A DNA stretch of 35,580 nt from Achromobacter arsenitoxydans SY8. GTDB lineage: Bacteria > Pseudomonadota > Gammaproteobacteria > Burkholderiales > Burkholderiaceae_B. The position numbers were made by a program, and so were the translations under genes. The stretch covers positions 1 to 35,580 of the forward strand of contig NZ_AGUF01000076.1 in assembly GCF_000236785.1 (NCBI RefSeq), given 5' to 3'. Of the stretch, positions 7,273 to 14,539 are shown in pieces. Position 1 is the first letter of the stretch. Each line of letters starts with the position of its first letter. The notes below the pieces were generated by a model that was not told the origin of the DNA, ran no database searches, and worked only from the letters and a program-made list of their open reading frames with translations.

Positions 7273-8467
7273 AAACAGGCGGGCGGCGGCGCCTGCGGCG
7301 CGAACGCAATGGGGCGCCGTGCTGGCGATTGTCGGGGCCGGCGTGGTGGCGTCGCTGCAGGTGGGCAAGGTCATCATCGCCGCGCCGCTGCTGCGCCGGG
7401 ACATGGGGCTGGACCTGTCGTCCATCGGCGCGCTCACGGCGGTTTTTTCGGTGCTGGGCGTGCTGGGCGGCATCGCCGCTGGCGGCGTGATTGCCCGCTT
7501 TGGCGCCCGGCGCATGCTGCTGCTGGGCCTGGCGGCGACGGCAGCCGGCACGGTGATCGGCGCGCTGGCGCCCGGATATGGCGTACTGCTGGCTTCGCGT
7601 GTGGTCGAGGGCCTGGGCTTCCTGATGATCACGGTGGCCGGGCCCGCCGCCCTGCAGCGCATCGTAACGTCCGGCAACCGGGATTTCGCCTTCGCGCTAT
7701 GGAGCTGCTACATGCCGGCGGGCATGGCCATCGCGATGCTGGCTTCGCAGGCGTTCGGTGACTGGCATGCCTATTGGTGGTGCGCGGGTCTTGCCGCGGG
7801 CGCGGCGCTGGCCTGCGTGGCCTTGCTGGCGCCGGCCTCGCCGCGCGGGGCGGGCATGTCGTGGCGCAGCCTGCGCCAGGATACCGTGGACACCATGGGC
7901 GCCGCGGGGCCCGTGCTGCTGGCGCTGTCGTTCACGCTCTACAGCCTGATGTTCTTCGCGCTGTTTACCTTCCTGCCCGTGCTGCTGATGGAACAGCTGG
8001 GGCTGACGCTGGCCATGGCGGGCCTGTACAGCGCCATCGCCAGCGCCGCCAACGTGGTGGGCAACCTGGGCGCGGGCGTGCTGCTGGCGCGGGGCTGGCG
8101 GCGGTCCACGCTGATCGCGAGCGCCAGCACGGCGATGGGCGCGGTGGCGCTGCTGATCTTCGGGTCGGCGCTGCCGGCGATGCCCACGTTCCTGCTGTGC
8201 GTGCTGTTTTCGGCGGTCGGCGGGCTGATCCCGGCCACGTTGCTGGGCACCGCGCCGCTGGTGGCGCCGCGTCCCGCCCTGACCGCGGCGTCGGTGGGGC
8301 TGGTGATGCAGGGCAGCAACCTGGGGCAGGTGATCGGACCGCTGGCGGTGGGCGGCGCCATCGACCGCTATGGCTGGTCATCGGCGTCGTTCATCGTGGC
8401 CGCGGCGGGACTGGCGGGTGTGGCCATCGCCTGGCGCCTGCGGCGCGTTGAACCGGCGCGGCACTGA
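7259..8467 (+). CDS. MFS transporter
   Basis: A 402-residue integral membrane protein of the major facilitator superfamily with about 12 hydrophobic segments. The start at 7259 (MDKAENRRAAAPAARTQWG) lies inside the end of the DUF169 gene; the frame continues upstream but that part is the shadow of DUF169. The first half carries GVIARFGARRMLLLGLAAT (loop 2-3 type motif), and the second half repeats the pattern with GVLLARGWRRSTLIA. General resemblance is to the cyanate/nitroimidazole-type or sugar/organic-anion MFS groups, but the substrate cannot be assigned. Co-expression with DUF169 and an upstream LysR gene suggests regulated uptake or efflux of a small organic compound. Confidence 0.9.
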   Translation: MDKAENRRAAAPAARTQWGAVLAIVGAGVVASLQVGKVIIAAPLLRRDMGLDLSSIGALTAVFSVLGVLGGIAAGGVIARFGARRMLLLGLAATAAGTVIGALAPGYGVLLASRVVEGLGFLMITVAGPAALQRIVTSGNRDFAFALWSCYMPAGMAIAMLASQAFGDWHAYWWCAGLAAGAALACVALLAPASPRGAGMSWRSLRQDTVDTMGAAGPVLLALSFTLYSLMFFALFTFLPVLLMEQLGLTLAMAGLYSAIASAANVVGNLGAGVLLARGWRRSTLIASASTAMGAVALLIFGSALPAMPTFLLCVLFSAVGGLIPATLLGTAPLVAPRPALTAASVGLVMQGSNLGQVIGPLAVGGAIDRYGWSSASFIVAAAGLAGVAIAWRLRRVEPARH

Positions 8468-8543
8468 TGGAGCCTTGATTGAAGGCTGATGGAACCGTCA
8501 CGAAGCTGGCCTATCATGGCGCGGAAACCTTGTTGGAGATTCC

Positions 8544-9212
8544 ATGCACACATCCGCCCCCCGCCTGGTCATCTTTGATTGCGACGGCGTCCTGATCGAC
8601 AGTGAAATCATCGCCGCCCGCGCGCAGTCGCGCGCCCTGGCCGAACACGGCATTGCCATTTCGCCCGAGGATGCCGCGCGCCGCTTCGCCGGGATTCCCG
8701 ACGCCGACATGTGGCAGACCCTGCAGGCCGAGAACGCGTGCTCGTTGCCGGAAGGCTTCGCCAGCCAGTATGCGGACCGGCTGCAGACCACATTCCGCCA
8801 GGAACTGCGGGCATTGCCGCATGTGCATGAAACGATCAAGGCGCTGCGCGAACGCGGGCTGGACGTCTGCGTGGCTTCCAGCAGCACGCCGCCCAAACTG
8901 GAGGCCGCGCTCAAGCTGGTCGGGTTGTGGGACGAATTTGCACCGAACGTGTTCAGCACGGCGCAGGTGGCCAAGGGCAAGCCGGCGCCGGACGTGTTTC
9001 TGTTCGCGGCGCGGCGGATGGGCGCGGCAGTGCTGGATTGCGTGGTCGTCGAAGACAGCGTGCCCGGCGTGCAGGCGGCCCGCGCCGCGCGCATGCGGGC
9101 GGTGGGCTACGTGGGCGCCTCGCACAACGGTCCGGATCAGCGGCAGCGGCTGCTGGAGGAGGGGGCGTTCGAGGTCATCGACGATCTGCTGCGGTTGCCG
9201 GACGTCATCTGA
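8544..9212 (+). CDS. HAD-superfamily phosphatase (beta-PGM-like subfamily)
   Basis: A 222-residue haloacid-dehalogenase-type hydrolase. Motif I is FDCDGVLIDSE, with nucleophile Asp12 and acid/base Asp14. A helical cap (residues 20-90) follows. Motif II is ASSST (Ser112), motif III GKPAPD (Lys146), and motif IV VVEDS (Glu170, Asp171) provides Mg2+ ligands. Length and cap type match the beta-phosphoglucomutase/phosphatase group such as YniC/GpmB-like sugar-phosphate phosphatases; exact substrate unknown. A good ribosome site (GGAGA) precedes the ATG. It converges on the DMT transporter gene, and a palindromic repeat lies between the two. Confidence 0.9.
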   Translation: MHTSAPRLVIFDCDGVLIDSEIIAARAQSRALAEHGIAISPEDAARRFAGIPDADMWQTLQAENACSLPEGFASQYADRLQTTFRQELRALPHVHETIKALRERGLDVCVASSSTPPKLEAALKLVGLWDEFAPNVFSTAQVAKGKPAPDVFLFAARRMGAAVLDCVVVEDSVPGVQAARAARMRAVGYVGASHNGPDQRQRLLEEGAFEVIDDLLRLPDVI

Positions 9213-9234
9213 TCCGCCGCGCGCGTCTCGGTCC

Positions 9235-9299
9235 GGTGTCTGACACCCGCGTGAGATGCGCTTCATGCCCGCAGCGGTGCGTCGCGGGTGTCAGACACC
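9235..9299. repeat. Dispersed nested-palindrome repeat, copy A
   Basis: Two perfect 17-bp inverted arms (9235-9251 and 9283-9299) separated by a 31-base loop. Each arm begins with GGTGTCTGACACC or its complement, itself a palindrome around one base, so the element can fold into nested hairpins. It lies between convergent genes, where it could end transcription from both sides, although there is no T-tract. A second copy in the same orientation lies at 11243-11306. Confidence 0.85.
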
Positions 9300-9323
9300 T
9301 TGCTGTGCCGCTTGCGATGGGCG

Positions 9324-10277
9324 TCAGGCGGGCGCCGCCTGCGGCTTGACCCGCACCGCCCGCAACACGCCGACCACCAGGCAGGCGATGCCGGTGAGGG
9401 TCAGGGGTTCGGGCATGCTGCCCCGCAGGATGAAGGCATAGGCCAGCGCGGCCAGTGTTTCGAAGACGATCAGCTGCCCGGCCAGGGCGGTGGGCAGGCG
9501 CTGGCTGGCTTCGTTCCAGCACAGGGTGCCCAGCCAGGACGCGAACAGGCCGATGGCGATCATCAGTCCCAGGAATACGTCTGGGCGCGGTCCCAGCGGC
9601 ATGTCGAAACCGCTGCCCGTGGCCGCCATGCCGATCCACACCATCGCGTAGCCCGCCAGCGCCAGCGGCAGCGTCGCCACGCCCTGGGCGGTGGCCCAGG
9701 TGCGCGGGCTGCGGCCAGGATGGTCGCGCAGCCAGTCGGCGTTGCGCAGCGGATACCAGGTCCAGCAGGCAACCGCGGCTAGCGCCAGCACGGCCCCGAT
9801 AGCGTAGCGCGATATGTCGGCGCCGGCGTCCTGGCGCAGGGCCTGCAGTTCGACCTGGTTGACGCAGGCGATGCCCAGCGCGATGAGGGCCAGCGATGGC
9901 GCCAGGCGCCGCCATGGCAGCTTGCCGTCGCGGCGCGCATTGCGCAGGTTGGCGCAGATGGCGATCACCACGGGCAGGGTGCCGATGATCATGGTCGGCA
10001 CCGGGCCGCCGGCCCGCTGGATGGCGCTGGCCAGGAACAGGTAATACAGCAGGTTGCCGATGGCGGCCAGCTTCAGGGCTTCAATCCAGTCGGCGCGGGT
10101 CAGCAGCCGCAGGTTGCGGCGGTCCAGCCAGGCCAGCGGCAGCGCGATCAGGCCGAACGCCAGGTAGCGCGCCACCGATTGCAGGGCGGCCGGGTATTCC
10201 GGCAACAGCAGGGGCCCGACGAACACCAGCCCCCACATGAGGCCGGCGGCCAGGGCGTAAAGGGTTCCAGCCCACAT
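9324..10277 (-). CDS. DMT (EamA-like) family transporter
   Basis: A 317-residue, strongly hydrophobic protein with about ten predicted membrane segments in two halves, the usual layout of EamA/RhaT-type exporters of the drug/metabolite superfamily. The N-terminus MWAGTLYALAAGLMWGLVFVGPLLL is the first EamA helix, and conserved Arg/Tyr positions follow (SVARYLAFGL). The second half starts near residue 155 (YAIGAVLALAAVACWTWYP). Members export amino acids, nucleosides or metabolites; no substrate can be named. The start at 10277 follows a GGAGC ribosome site. An AraC regulator lies immediately upstream on the same strand, 70 bases away, and may control it. Confidence 0.9.
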   Translation of the reverse strand: MWAGTLYALAAGLMWGLVFVGPLLLPEYPAALQSVARYLAFGLIALPLAWLDRRNLRLLTRADWIEALKLAAIGNLLYYLFLASAIQRAGGPVPTMIIGTLPVVIAICANLRNARRDGKLPWRRLAPSLALIALGIACVNQVELQALRQDAGADISRYAIGAVLALAAVACWTWYPLRNADWLRDHPGRSPRTWATAQGVATLPLALAGYAMVWIGMAATGSGFDMPLGPRPDVFLGLMIAIGLFASWLGTLCWNEASQRLPTALAGQLIVFETLAALAYAFILRGSMPEPLTLTGIACLVVGVLRAVRVKPQAAPA

Positions 10278-10347
10278 ACATTGCTCCAGGTCACGACAGC
10301 GGCCAGTCTAGCCAGGGAGCGGGGGGCGAATCTTGTACCAGATTGCG

Positions 10348-11217
10348 CTATGCGCGCACCTGCTTTTGGTAGCGGGCGGGCGTGACGCCATAGCGCCGCG
10401 AAAACGCGCGCGTCAGGTGGGCCTGGTCCGTCAGGCCTGCGGCCAGCGCCACCTGGGCGGGCGCCTGGCCAGCGGCCAGCAGGCGCTTGGCCTCGAACAG
10501 GCGCAGCGCCATCAGCATCTGCTGCGGCGTGGCGTGGTAGTGCGCCTGGAAGCTGCGCAGGAAGTGAAAGGGGCTCAGCCCGGCCACTTCCGCCAGTTCG
10601 TCCAGTGTGAGCCGGCGCGACAGGTGCGCGCGCAGGTAGTCAATGACCGGCGCATAGCGGGGCGCGCCTTCGGCCCGGACGGCGCGCGGCACCTGGGCAT
10701 GGGGGCGGAATTCGCCCAGCAGCGCGTGCAGGGCGCTGTCGTAGGCCAACGGTTCCGGGGCGTTCCACATTGCGTCAAGCAGGGCGGTGACGCGGCGCGC
10801 GGCTGCGGCGTCGCGGCCGACTGCGGCGCTGAACCACCAGCCGGATTCGCCCGTCACGCGCGCCGCCACGTCCGGATCTATGTACGTCATGCGGTAGCGC
10901 CAGCCGCCCTCGGTTTCGGCGCGGCCGGTGTGCAGTTCGTCGGGGTTCATCAAAACCAGGGAGCCGGACGGCGCCAGGTGGTCTGCGCCGCGGTAGCGGA
11001 AGCGCTCGACGCCGGATTCTATGGCTCCGAACCCGAAGGCCTGGTGCGTGTGGGGTTCGAAGGCGTGCCGGATGATGTGGGCGCGGTACAGCTCGACGCC
11101 GGGCTGGTGCGCCGCGATCCGGAACTGCGCGCGGTCGTCAGGATGGTCGAACGCGGCCGGCACGCCCGTGATGGCGGGCGCGGCGGGGACGGACGAGACG
11201 GTGTCGGCGCGGATCAT
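10348..11217 (-). CDS. AraC family transcriptional regulator with N-terminal cupin
   Basis: A 289-residue protein from the ATG at 11217 (MIRADTVSSVPA); the frame runs further upstream but only through the repeat at 11243-11306, which is not coding. Residues 20-150 form an AraC-ligand (cupin) domain with HTHQAFGFGAIESGVERFRYRG and MNPDELHTGRAETEGGWRYRMTY-type text. The C-terminal 100 residues hold two helix-turn-helix units: LTLDELAEVAGLSPFHFLRSFQ, and VALAAGLTDQAHLTRAFSRRYGVTPARYQKQ. This subgroup often regulates amino-acid or metabolite exporters, and a DMT transporter follows 70 bases downstream on the same strand, so that gene is the likely target. Confidence 0.9.
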   Translation of the reverse strand: MIRADTVSSVPAAPAITGVPAAFDHPDDRAQFRIAAHQPGVELYRAHIIRHAFEPHTHQAFGFGAIESGVERFRYRGADHLAPSGSLVLMNPDELHTGRAETEGGWRYRMTYIDPDVAARVTGESGWWFSAAVGRDAAAARRVTALLDAMWNAPEPLAYDSALHALLGEFRPHAQVPRAVRAEGAPRYAPVIDYLRAHLSRRLTLDELAEVAGLSPFHFLRSFQAHYHATPQQMLMALRLFEAKRLLAAGQAPAQVALAAGLTDQAHLTRAFSRRYGVTPARYQKQVRA

Positions 11218-11242
11218 GCTGGAATTTAAGCATGCCGGGCTC

Positions 11243-11306
11243 GGTGTCTGACACCCGGGTGAGATCGTCTTCATGCCGAGGGAGTGCTTGTTGGGTGTCA
11301 GACACC
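11243..11306. repeat. Dispersed nested-palindrome repeat, copy B
   Basis: Perfect 14-bp inverted arms (11243-11256 and 11293-11306), each containing the self-palindrome GGTGTCTGACACC. It resembles copy A at 9235-9299 along its whole length, roughly four-fifths identical by eye, and has the same orientation and the shared internal block GTGAGAT...CTTCATGCC. It lies between the sigma factor stop and the AraC start, all on the minus strand, so its effect here would be on read-through. Confidence 0.85.
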
Positions 11307-11327
11307 CATCCAAGCAGCCCCGGCGTC

Positions 11328-12620
11328 TCAACTCGCGCCGGCCTCATCCCCCGCCATCTCCCGCGCCCGCGCCAGCAGCAGCTCCCGTTCGCGCACATTG
11401 CGCGTCATGCCGGCGGCGCGTTCGAATTCGGCGCGGGCCTCGGCCTTGCGTCCCAGCCTGGCCAAAAGATCGGCGCGCACGCTGGGCAGCCAGTGGTAAT
11501 TGGCCAGCGCGGGATCCGCCGCCAGCGCGTCGGCCAGGTCCAGCCCGGCCTGCGGTCCGAAGGCCATGCCGATGGCCACGGCGCGGTTCAGTTCCACCAC
11601 CGGCGACGGCATGGCCTGCGCCAGTGCGTCGTACAGCGCCACGATGCGGCGCCAGTCGGTTTCCTCGGGTGTTCGCGCCCGCGCGTGGCAGGCGGCCAGC
11701 TCGGCCTGCAGCGCATAGGGGCCGTGGGGCCCGCCCAGCGCGGCGGCGCGGGCCAGCGCCGCCAGTCCGCGCTGGATCAGCAGGGGATCCCAGCGGTTGC
11801 GGTTCTGGTCCATCAGCAGCACCGGCCGGCCCTGCACATCGGTGCGCGCATGCAGCCGCGACGCCTGCAGCTCCATCAGGGCCGCCAGCCCGTGCGCCTC
11901 GGGCTCGTCCGGCGCCAGTTCGGCCAGGATGCGGCCCAGGCGCAAGGCCTCGTCACACAGCCCGGGGCGCATCCAGTCGTCTCCCGACGTCGCGGAATAG
12001 CCCTCGTTGAAGATCAGGTAGATCACCTCAAGCACCGATGCCAGGCGCGGCGCGCGGTCGGCAGCCGCGGGGACCTCGAACGGCACCTGGGCCGCGGACA
12101 GGCTGCGCTTGGCGCGCACGATGCGCTGCGCGATGGTCGATTCCGAGGCCAGGAAGGCGCGCGCGATCTCGGCCGTGCTCAGGCCGCCCAGCAGCCGCAG
12201 CGTCAGCGCCACGCGCGCCTCGGTGGACAGCAGCGGATGGCAGGCGGTGAACATCAGCCGCAGCATGTCGTCGCCAATGTCGTCCTGGCGCGCCGCGTCC
12301 AGCGCGTCGACGAAATCCGGCTCGACGTCGGCCTGCAGGGCTTCCAGCTCGTGGCCGATCTGCTCGTGCTTGCGCGTGTGCAGGGCGTCCAGCCGCAGCC
12401 GGTCGCGGGCGCGGTTCTTGGCGGTGGTCATCAGCCATGCTCCGGGATTGTCGGGGACGCCCGAGTCCGGCCAGCGCTCCATTGCCGCGACCAGGGCGTC
12501 CTGCGCCAGCTCTTCGGCCAGCCCCACGTCGCGCACCAGGCGCGCGACGCCGGCGATGACGCTGGCGGCTTCCATCCGCCAGACCGCCTCGATGGCGCGA
12601 TGCGTGGCCGCCTGCGTCAT
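11328..12620 (-). CDS. ECF42-type RNA polymerase sigma factor with C-terminal TPR extension
   Basis: A 430-residue protein from the ATG at 12620, which overlaps the VOC stop (ATGA). Residues 15-85 form sigma region 2 (VGLAEELAQDALVAAMERWP, PGAWLMTTAKNRARDRLR). Residues 110-175 form region 4 (ARVALTLRLLGGLSTAEIARAF, ESTIAQRIVRAKRSL). From about 190 there is a long extension: LEVIYLIFNEGYSAT, typical of the DUF6596 region, followed by helical TPR-like repeats to the end. Such a tail marks family ECF42, which lacks a classic anti-sigma factor and is genetically linked to YCII/DGPF proteins. Here two DGPF proteins and a VOC protein are neighbours, matching that association. In studied ECF42 proteins the C-terminal extension is needed for activity. 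Confidence 0.9.
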   Translation of the reverse strand: MTQAATHRAIEAVWRMEAASVIAGVARLVRDVGLAEELAQDALVAAMERWPDSGVPDNPGAWLMTTAKNRARDRLRLDALHTRKHEQIGHELEALQADVEPDFVDALDAARQDDIGDDMLRLMFTACHPLLSTEARVALTLRLLGGLSTAEIARAFLASESTIAQRIVRAKRSLSAAQVPFEVPAAADRAPRLASVLEVIYLIFNEGYSATSGDDWMRPGLCDEALRLGRILAELAPDEPEAHGLAALMELQASRLHARTDVQGRPVLLMDQNRNRWDPLLIQRGLAALARAAALGGPHGPYALQAELAACHARARTPEETDWRRIVALYDALAQAMPSPVVELNRAVAIGMAFGPQAGLDLADALAADPALANYHWLPSVRADLLARLGRKAEARAEFERAAGMTRNVRERELLLARAREMAGDEAGAS

Positions 12621-13024
12621 GCGTCCGGCTTTGCGCCCGGCACCATGTAGGCTAGTTCCCAGATATGGCCGTCCAGGTCCTCGAAGCCATGGCCGTACAT
12701 GAAGCCGTAGTCTTGCGGCGGACGCGGCGCCGACCCGCCGGCCGCCACGGCGCGCGCGACCAGGTCGTCCACTTCGGCGCGGCTCTCGCAGGACAGGCAG
12801 ACCAGCACTTCCGTGCTCTTGTTGGCGTCGGCCACGGGTTTGCCGGTGAAGCCCTGGAAGAAATCCTTCACCAGCAGCATGACGTAGAGGTTGTCGCCCA
12901 TGATCATGCAGGCGCCTTGGTCGTTGGTGAAGTCGGGATTGAAGGAGTAGCCCAGCTTCTTGAAGAACGCCTGGGACTTCTGCATGTCGGCGATGGGAAG
13001 ATTGACGAAGATCTGTTTGTGCAT
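12617..13024 (-). CDS. VOC (glyoxalase/bleomycin-resistance fold) family protein
   Basis: A 135-residue protein of the vicinal-oxygen-chelate fold: two beta-alpha-beta-beta-beta modules, beginning MHKQIFVNLPIADMQKSQAFF and ending FEDLDGHIWELAYM. The closing Glu in GHIWELAYM and the acidic residue in EVLVCLSCES are candidate metal or ligand positions; the early metal His seen in true glyoxalase I is replaced (NLPIADM), so catalysis is uncertain. Related proteins are often annotated as lactoylglutathione lyase-like. It overlaps the sigma gene by four bases and follows the YCII gene by 47 bases, so it belongs to the ECF42 operon. Confidence 0.88.
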   Translation of the reverse strand: MHKQIFVNLPIADMQKSQAFFKKLGYSFNPDFTNDQGACMIMGDNLYVMLLVKDFFQGFTGKPVADANKSTEVLVCLSCESRAEVDDLVARAVAAGGSAPRPPQDYGFMYGHGFEDLDGHIWELAYMVPGAKPDA

Positions 13025-13071
13025 GGCTAGTCTCGGTGGAGTGTCGGTCGTGGTTGTGCGCGGAAAACGTT

Positions 13072-13485
13072 TCAGTGGCTGGGCGAGGGCATCTGGCGGA
13101 AGCGTTCGACTTCCTTGCTGGGCTCAAAGTCGTCCAGCTCGAACACCTGCCGCACCTCGATCTCGCAGGGCTGGCCGGGAAAGGGCGACGGAAAGCGCAT
13201 CGCCCACTGCATCGCTTCCTCGCGCGAGCGTACCTGGATCATGGTGTAGCCGGCGATAAGCTCCTTGGTGTCGGCGAACGGCCCGTCGACGAGCTTGCGT
13301 TCGCCGCCGCCGTCGTAGCGCACCCGCCATCCCTTCGAGGTCGGTTGCAGCCCGTTGGCGTCGAGCAGCACGCCGGCCTTGACCAGGGCTTCATGGTAGG
13401 TCGCCATCGAGGCCAGCAGGCTGTCGTCGGGCATTGTTCCGGCTTCGCTGTCGGGCGTGGCCCGGACGATGATCATGAATCGCAT
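13072..13485 (-). CDS. YCII-related (DGPF) protein of the ECF42 module
   Basis: A 137-residue protein from the ATG at 13485 (MRFMIIVRATPDSE). The hallmark motif DGPF lies at residues 67-70 in ERKLVDGPFADTKELIAGYT, which defines the YCII-related/DGPF proteins linked to ECF42 sigma factors. The fold is a ferredoxin-like alpha/beta dimer, and the biochemical role is unknown. It is the first gene of the row YCII, VOC, sigma. About 55 bases upstream lies a TGTCGA/CGTC pair that fits the reported ECF42 promoter type, so the sigma factor probably drives its own operon from here. Confidence 0.9.
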   Translation of the reverse strand: MRFMIIVRATPDSEAGTMPDDSLLASMATYHEALVKAGVLLDANGLQPTSKGWRVRYDGGGERKLVDGPFADTKELIAGYTMIQVRSREEAMQWAMRFPSPFPGQPCEIEVRQVFELDDFEPSKEVERFRQMPSPSH

Positions 13486-13539
13486 CTGAGGTCTCCTGGG
13501 ATCGGAAATCAAGGCCCGGAAGGGGGCTTGTACAGGTAC

Positions 13540-13566
13540 GACGAACGGGACGGCGGCGGATCGACA
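13540..13566 (-). promoter_or_regulatory. Candidate ECF42-dependent promoter
   Basis: On the minus strand TGTCGA (13566-13561) is followed after 17 bases by CGTC (13543-13540). The published ECF42 consensus, as I recall it, is TGTCGA at -35 and CGA/TC at -10. It lies 55 bases before the YCII start codon and is correctly oriented to drive YCII, VOC and sigma. I do not find the same pair before the second YCII gene at 14257. Confidence 0.5.
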
Positions 13567-13701
13567 CGAAAATGCCGAAGCTAGGGTAAGTACTGACGCT
13601 TGAGAGCGGTTCTCGCCGATATCACCTGGTTACGAAGGTCCAGCCCTGGTTGCAAGCGCCTCCCCTACACTCCGTGCGTTCTTGAACCTTTGAGCAACGA
13701 T

Positions 13702-13854
13702 ATGAAAATCCTGAGTAGCCTGGCCCTGGCCGCTTTCTTGTTGTCCGGCTGTGCCGTCTATACGCCGCAAGGCTCGGTGGTGGTCGATCCGCACGACGGC
13801 GGCGGCCGCGGCGGCTTCTGTCCGCCCGGACAGGCCAAGAAGGGCAACTGCTGA
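13702..13854 (+). CDS. Small lipoprotein
   Basis: A 50-residue peptide with a clear lipoprotein signal: Lys2, a hydrophobic core, and the lipobox LSGC with the lipidated Cys at 17. The mature part is about 34 residues, with Gly-rich sequence and the ending GFCPPGQAKKGNC. This FCPPGQAKKG-type ending with two cysteines recurs in small proteobacterial envelope lipoproteins of unknown function, from memory. The frame extends upstream but the ATG at 13702 gives the only sensible signal sequence. It sits on the opposite strand between the two YCII genes of the ECF42 module, so it has its own promoter in the 216-base gap 13486-13701, which it shares with the divergent YCII operon. Confidence 0.8.
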   Translation: MKILSSLALAAFLLSGCAVYTPQGSVVVDPHDGGGRGGFCPPGQAKKGNC

Positions 13855-13903
13855 CGCAGCCCGACGGTCCGAGGGGGGCGATTGCCTGCCGCCACGGGCC
13901 GTC

Positions 13904-14257
13904 CTACATGAAACAGGGCCCCAGTTCCCTGACCTCGACCGTGGCCCATTGCGCCGCGGGGCATTCGGCGGCCAAGGCCAGCGCTTCCTCGCGGGTATCG
14001 CAGGTCAGCAGGAAAAATCCGCCGATCATCTCCTTGGCCTCGGCGTAGGGGCCGTCCATCAGCTGGCGTTCCCCGTCGCGGACCTGCAGGCGGACGCCTT
14101 CGGTGTCGGATTTCAGGGATTCGGCGCGCGTGAGCAGCCCGCGCGCCTGCAGGGACTCGGCGTAGCTCACCATCTGCGCATAGGCCTCGCGGCCTTCTTC
14201 GGGGGTGCGCTGGGCGCGCTGGCCCACTGGTTCTACGATCAACAACAGGTAAGACAT
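13904..14257 (-). CDS. Second YCII-related (DGPF) protein
   Basis: A 117-residue protein with MSYLLLIVEP at the start and the variant DGPY motif at residues 68-71 in RQLMDGPYAEAKEMIGGFF, aligned with the DGPF protein at 13072. The two share a general pattern but are clearly diverged. A GGGAG ribosome site lies just before the ATG. It is on the same strand as the rest of the ECF42 module but separated by the small lipoprotein gene on the other strand, so it is probably transcribed separately. The 90-base upstream gap shows no TGTCGA box. Confidence 0.88.
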   Translation of the reverse strand: MSYLLLIVEPVGQRAQRTPEEGREAYAQMVSYAESLQARGLLTRAESLKSDTEGVRLQVRDGERQLMDGPYAEAKEMIGGFFLLTCDTREEALALAAECPAAQWATVEVRELGPCFM

Positions 14258-14347
14258 GGGAACTCCCGGTGCGGACTGCGGTTGCCGCGAACGGCGGGTC
14301 CGCTAGGTTACCGCCGTTCCCGGTGCGCGCGCCATGCCGGACCCGAT

Positions 14348-14539
14348 TCAGTCTTCCTGGAAAATGGATTCGATGGTGGCCTGGAACACCCGGGCGATGG
14401 CGAAGGCCAGCGGCAGGCTCGGGTCGTAACGGCCGGTTTCGATGGCGTTGACCGTCTGGCGCGAGACCTCCAGCCGTTCGGCCAGCGCGGCCTGGCTCCA
14501 GCCGCGCTCGGCGCGCAGCTCGCGGATGCGGTTTTTCAT
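14348..14539 (-). CDS. Small XRE-family HTH regulator
   Basis: A 63-residue protein that is almost entirely a Cro/C1-type helix-turn-helix: IRELRAERGWSQAALAERLEVSRQTVNAIETGRYDPSLPLA. It belongs to the compact YozG-like group of regulators that are co-transcribed with small membrane proteins. The start overlaps the stop of the upstream membrane protein gene (ATGA). It most likely binds the large inverted repeat at 14939-14998 that covers the promoter of the pair, so autoregulation is expected. Confidence 0.93.
   Translation of the reverse strand: MKNRIRELRAERGWSQAALAERLEVSRQTVNAIETGRYDPSLPLAFAIARVFQATIESIFQED

Noticed and set aside
11218-11331. Upstream extension of the AraC gene through the palindromic repeat
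   Set aside because: The added peptide comes from repeat copy B; the same peptide appears beside copy A, so it is repeat-derived.
11232-12650. Open plus-strand frame of 472 codons opposite the sigma factor
   Set aside because: Gln/His/Arg-rich with no recognisable domain; the minus-strand sigma factor is unambiguous.
12621-13127. Upstream extension of the sigma factor frame
   Set aside because: It overlaps the VOC gene in another frame; the ATG at 12620 in the ATGA overlap gives the normal ECF42 N-terminus.
14258-14347. ECF42 promoter before the second YCII gene
   Set aside because: No TGTCGA-like box in the gap.
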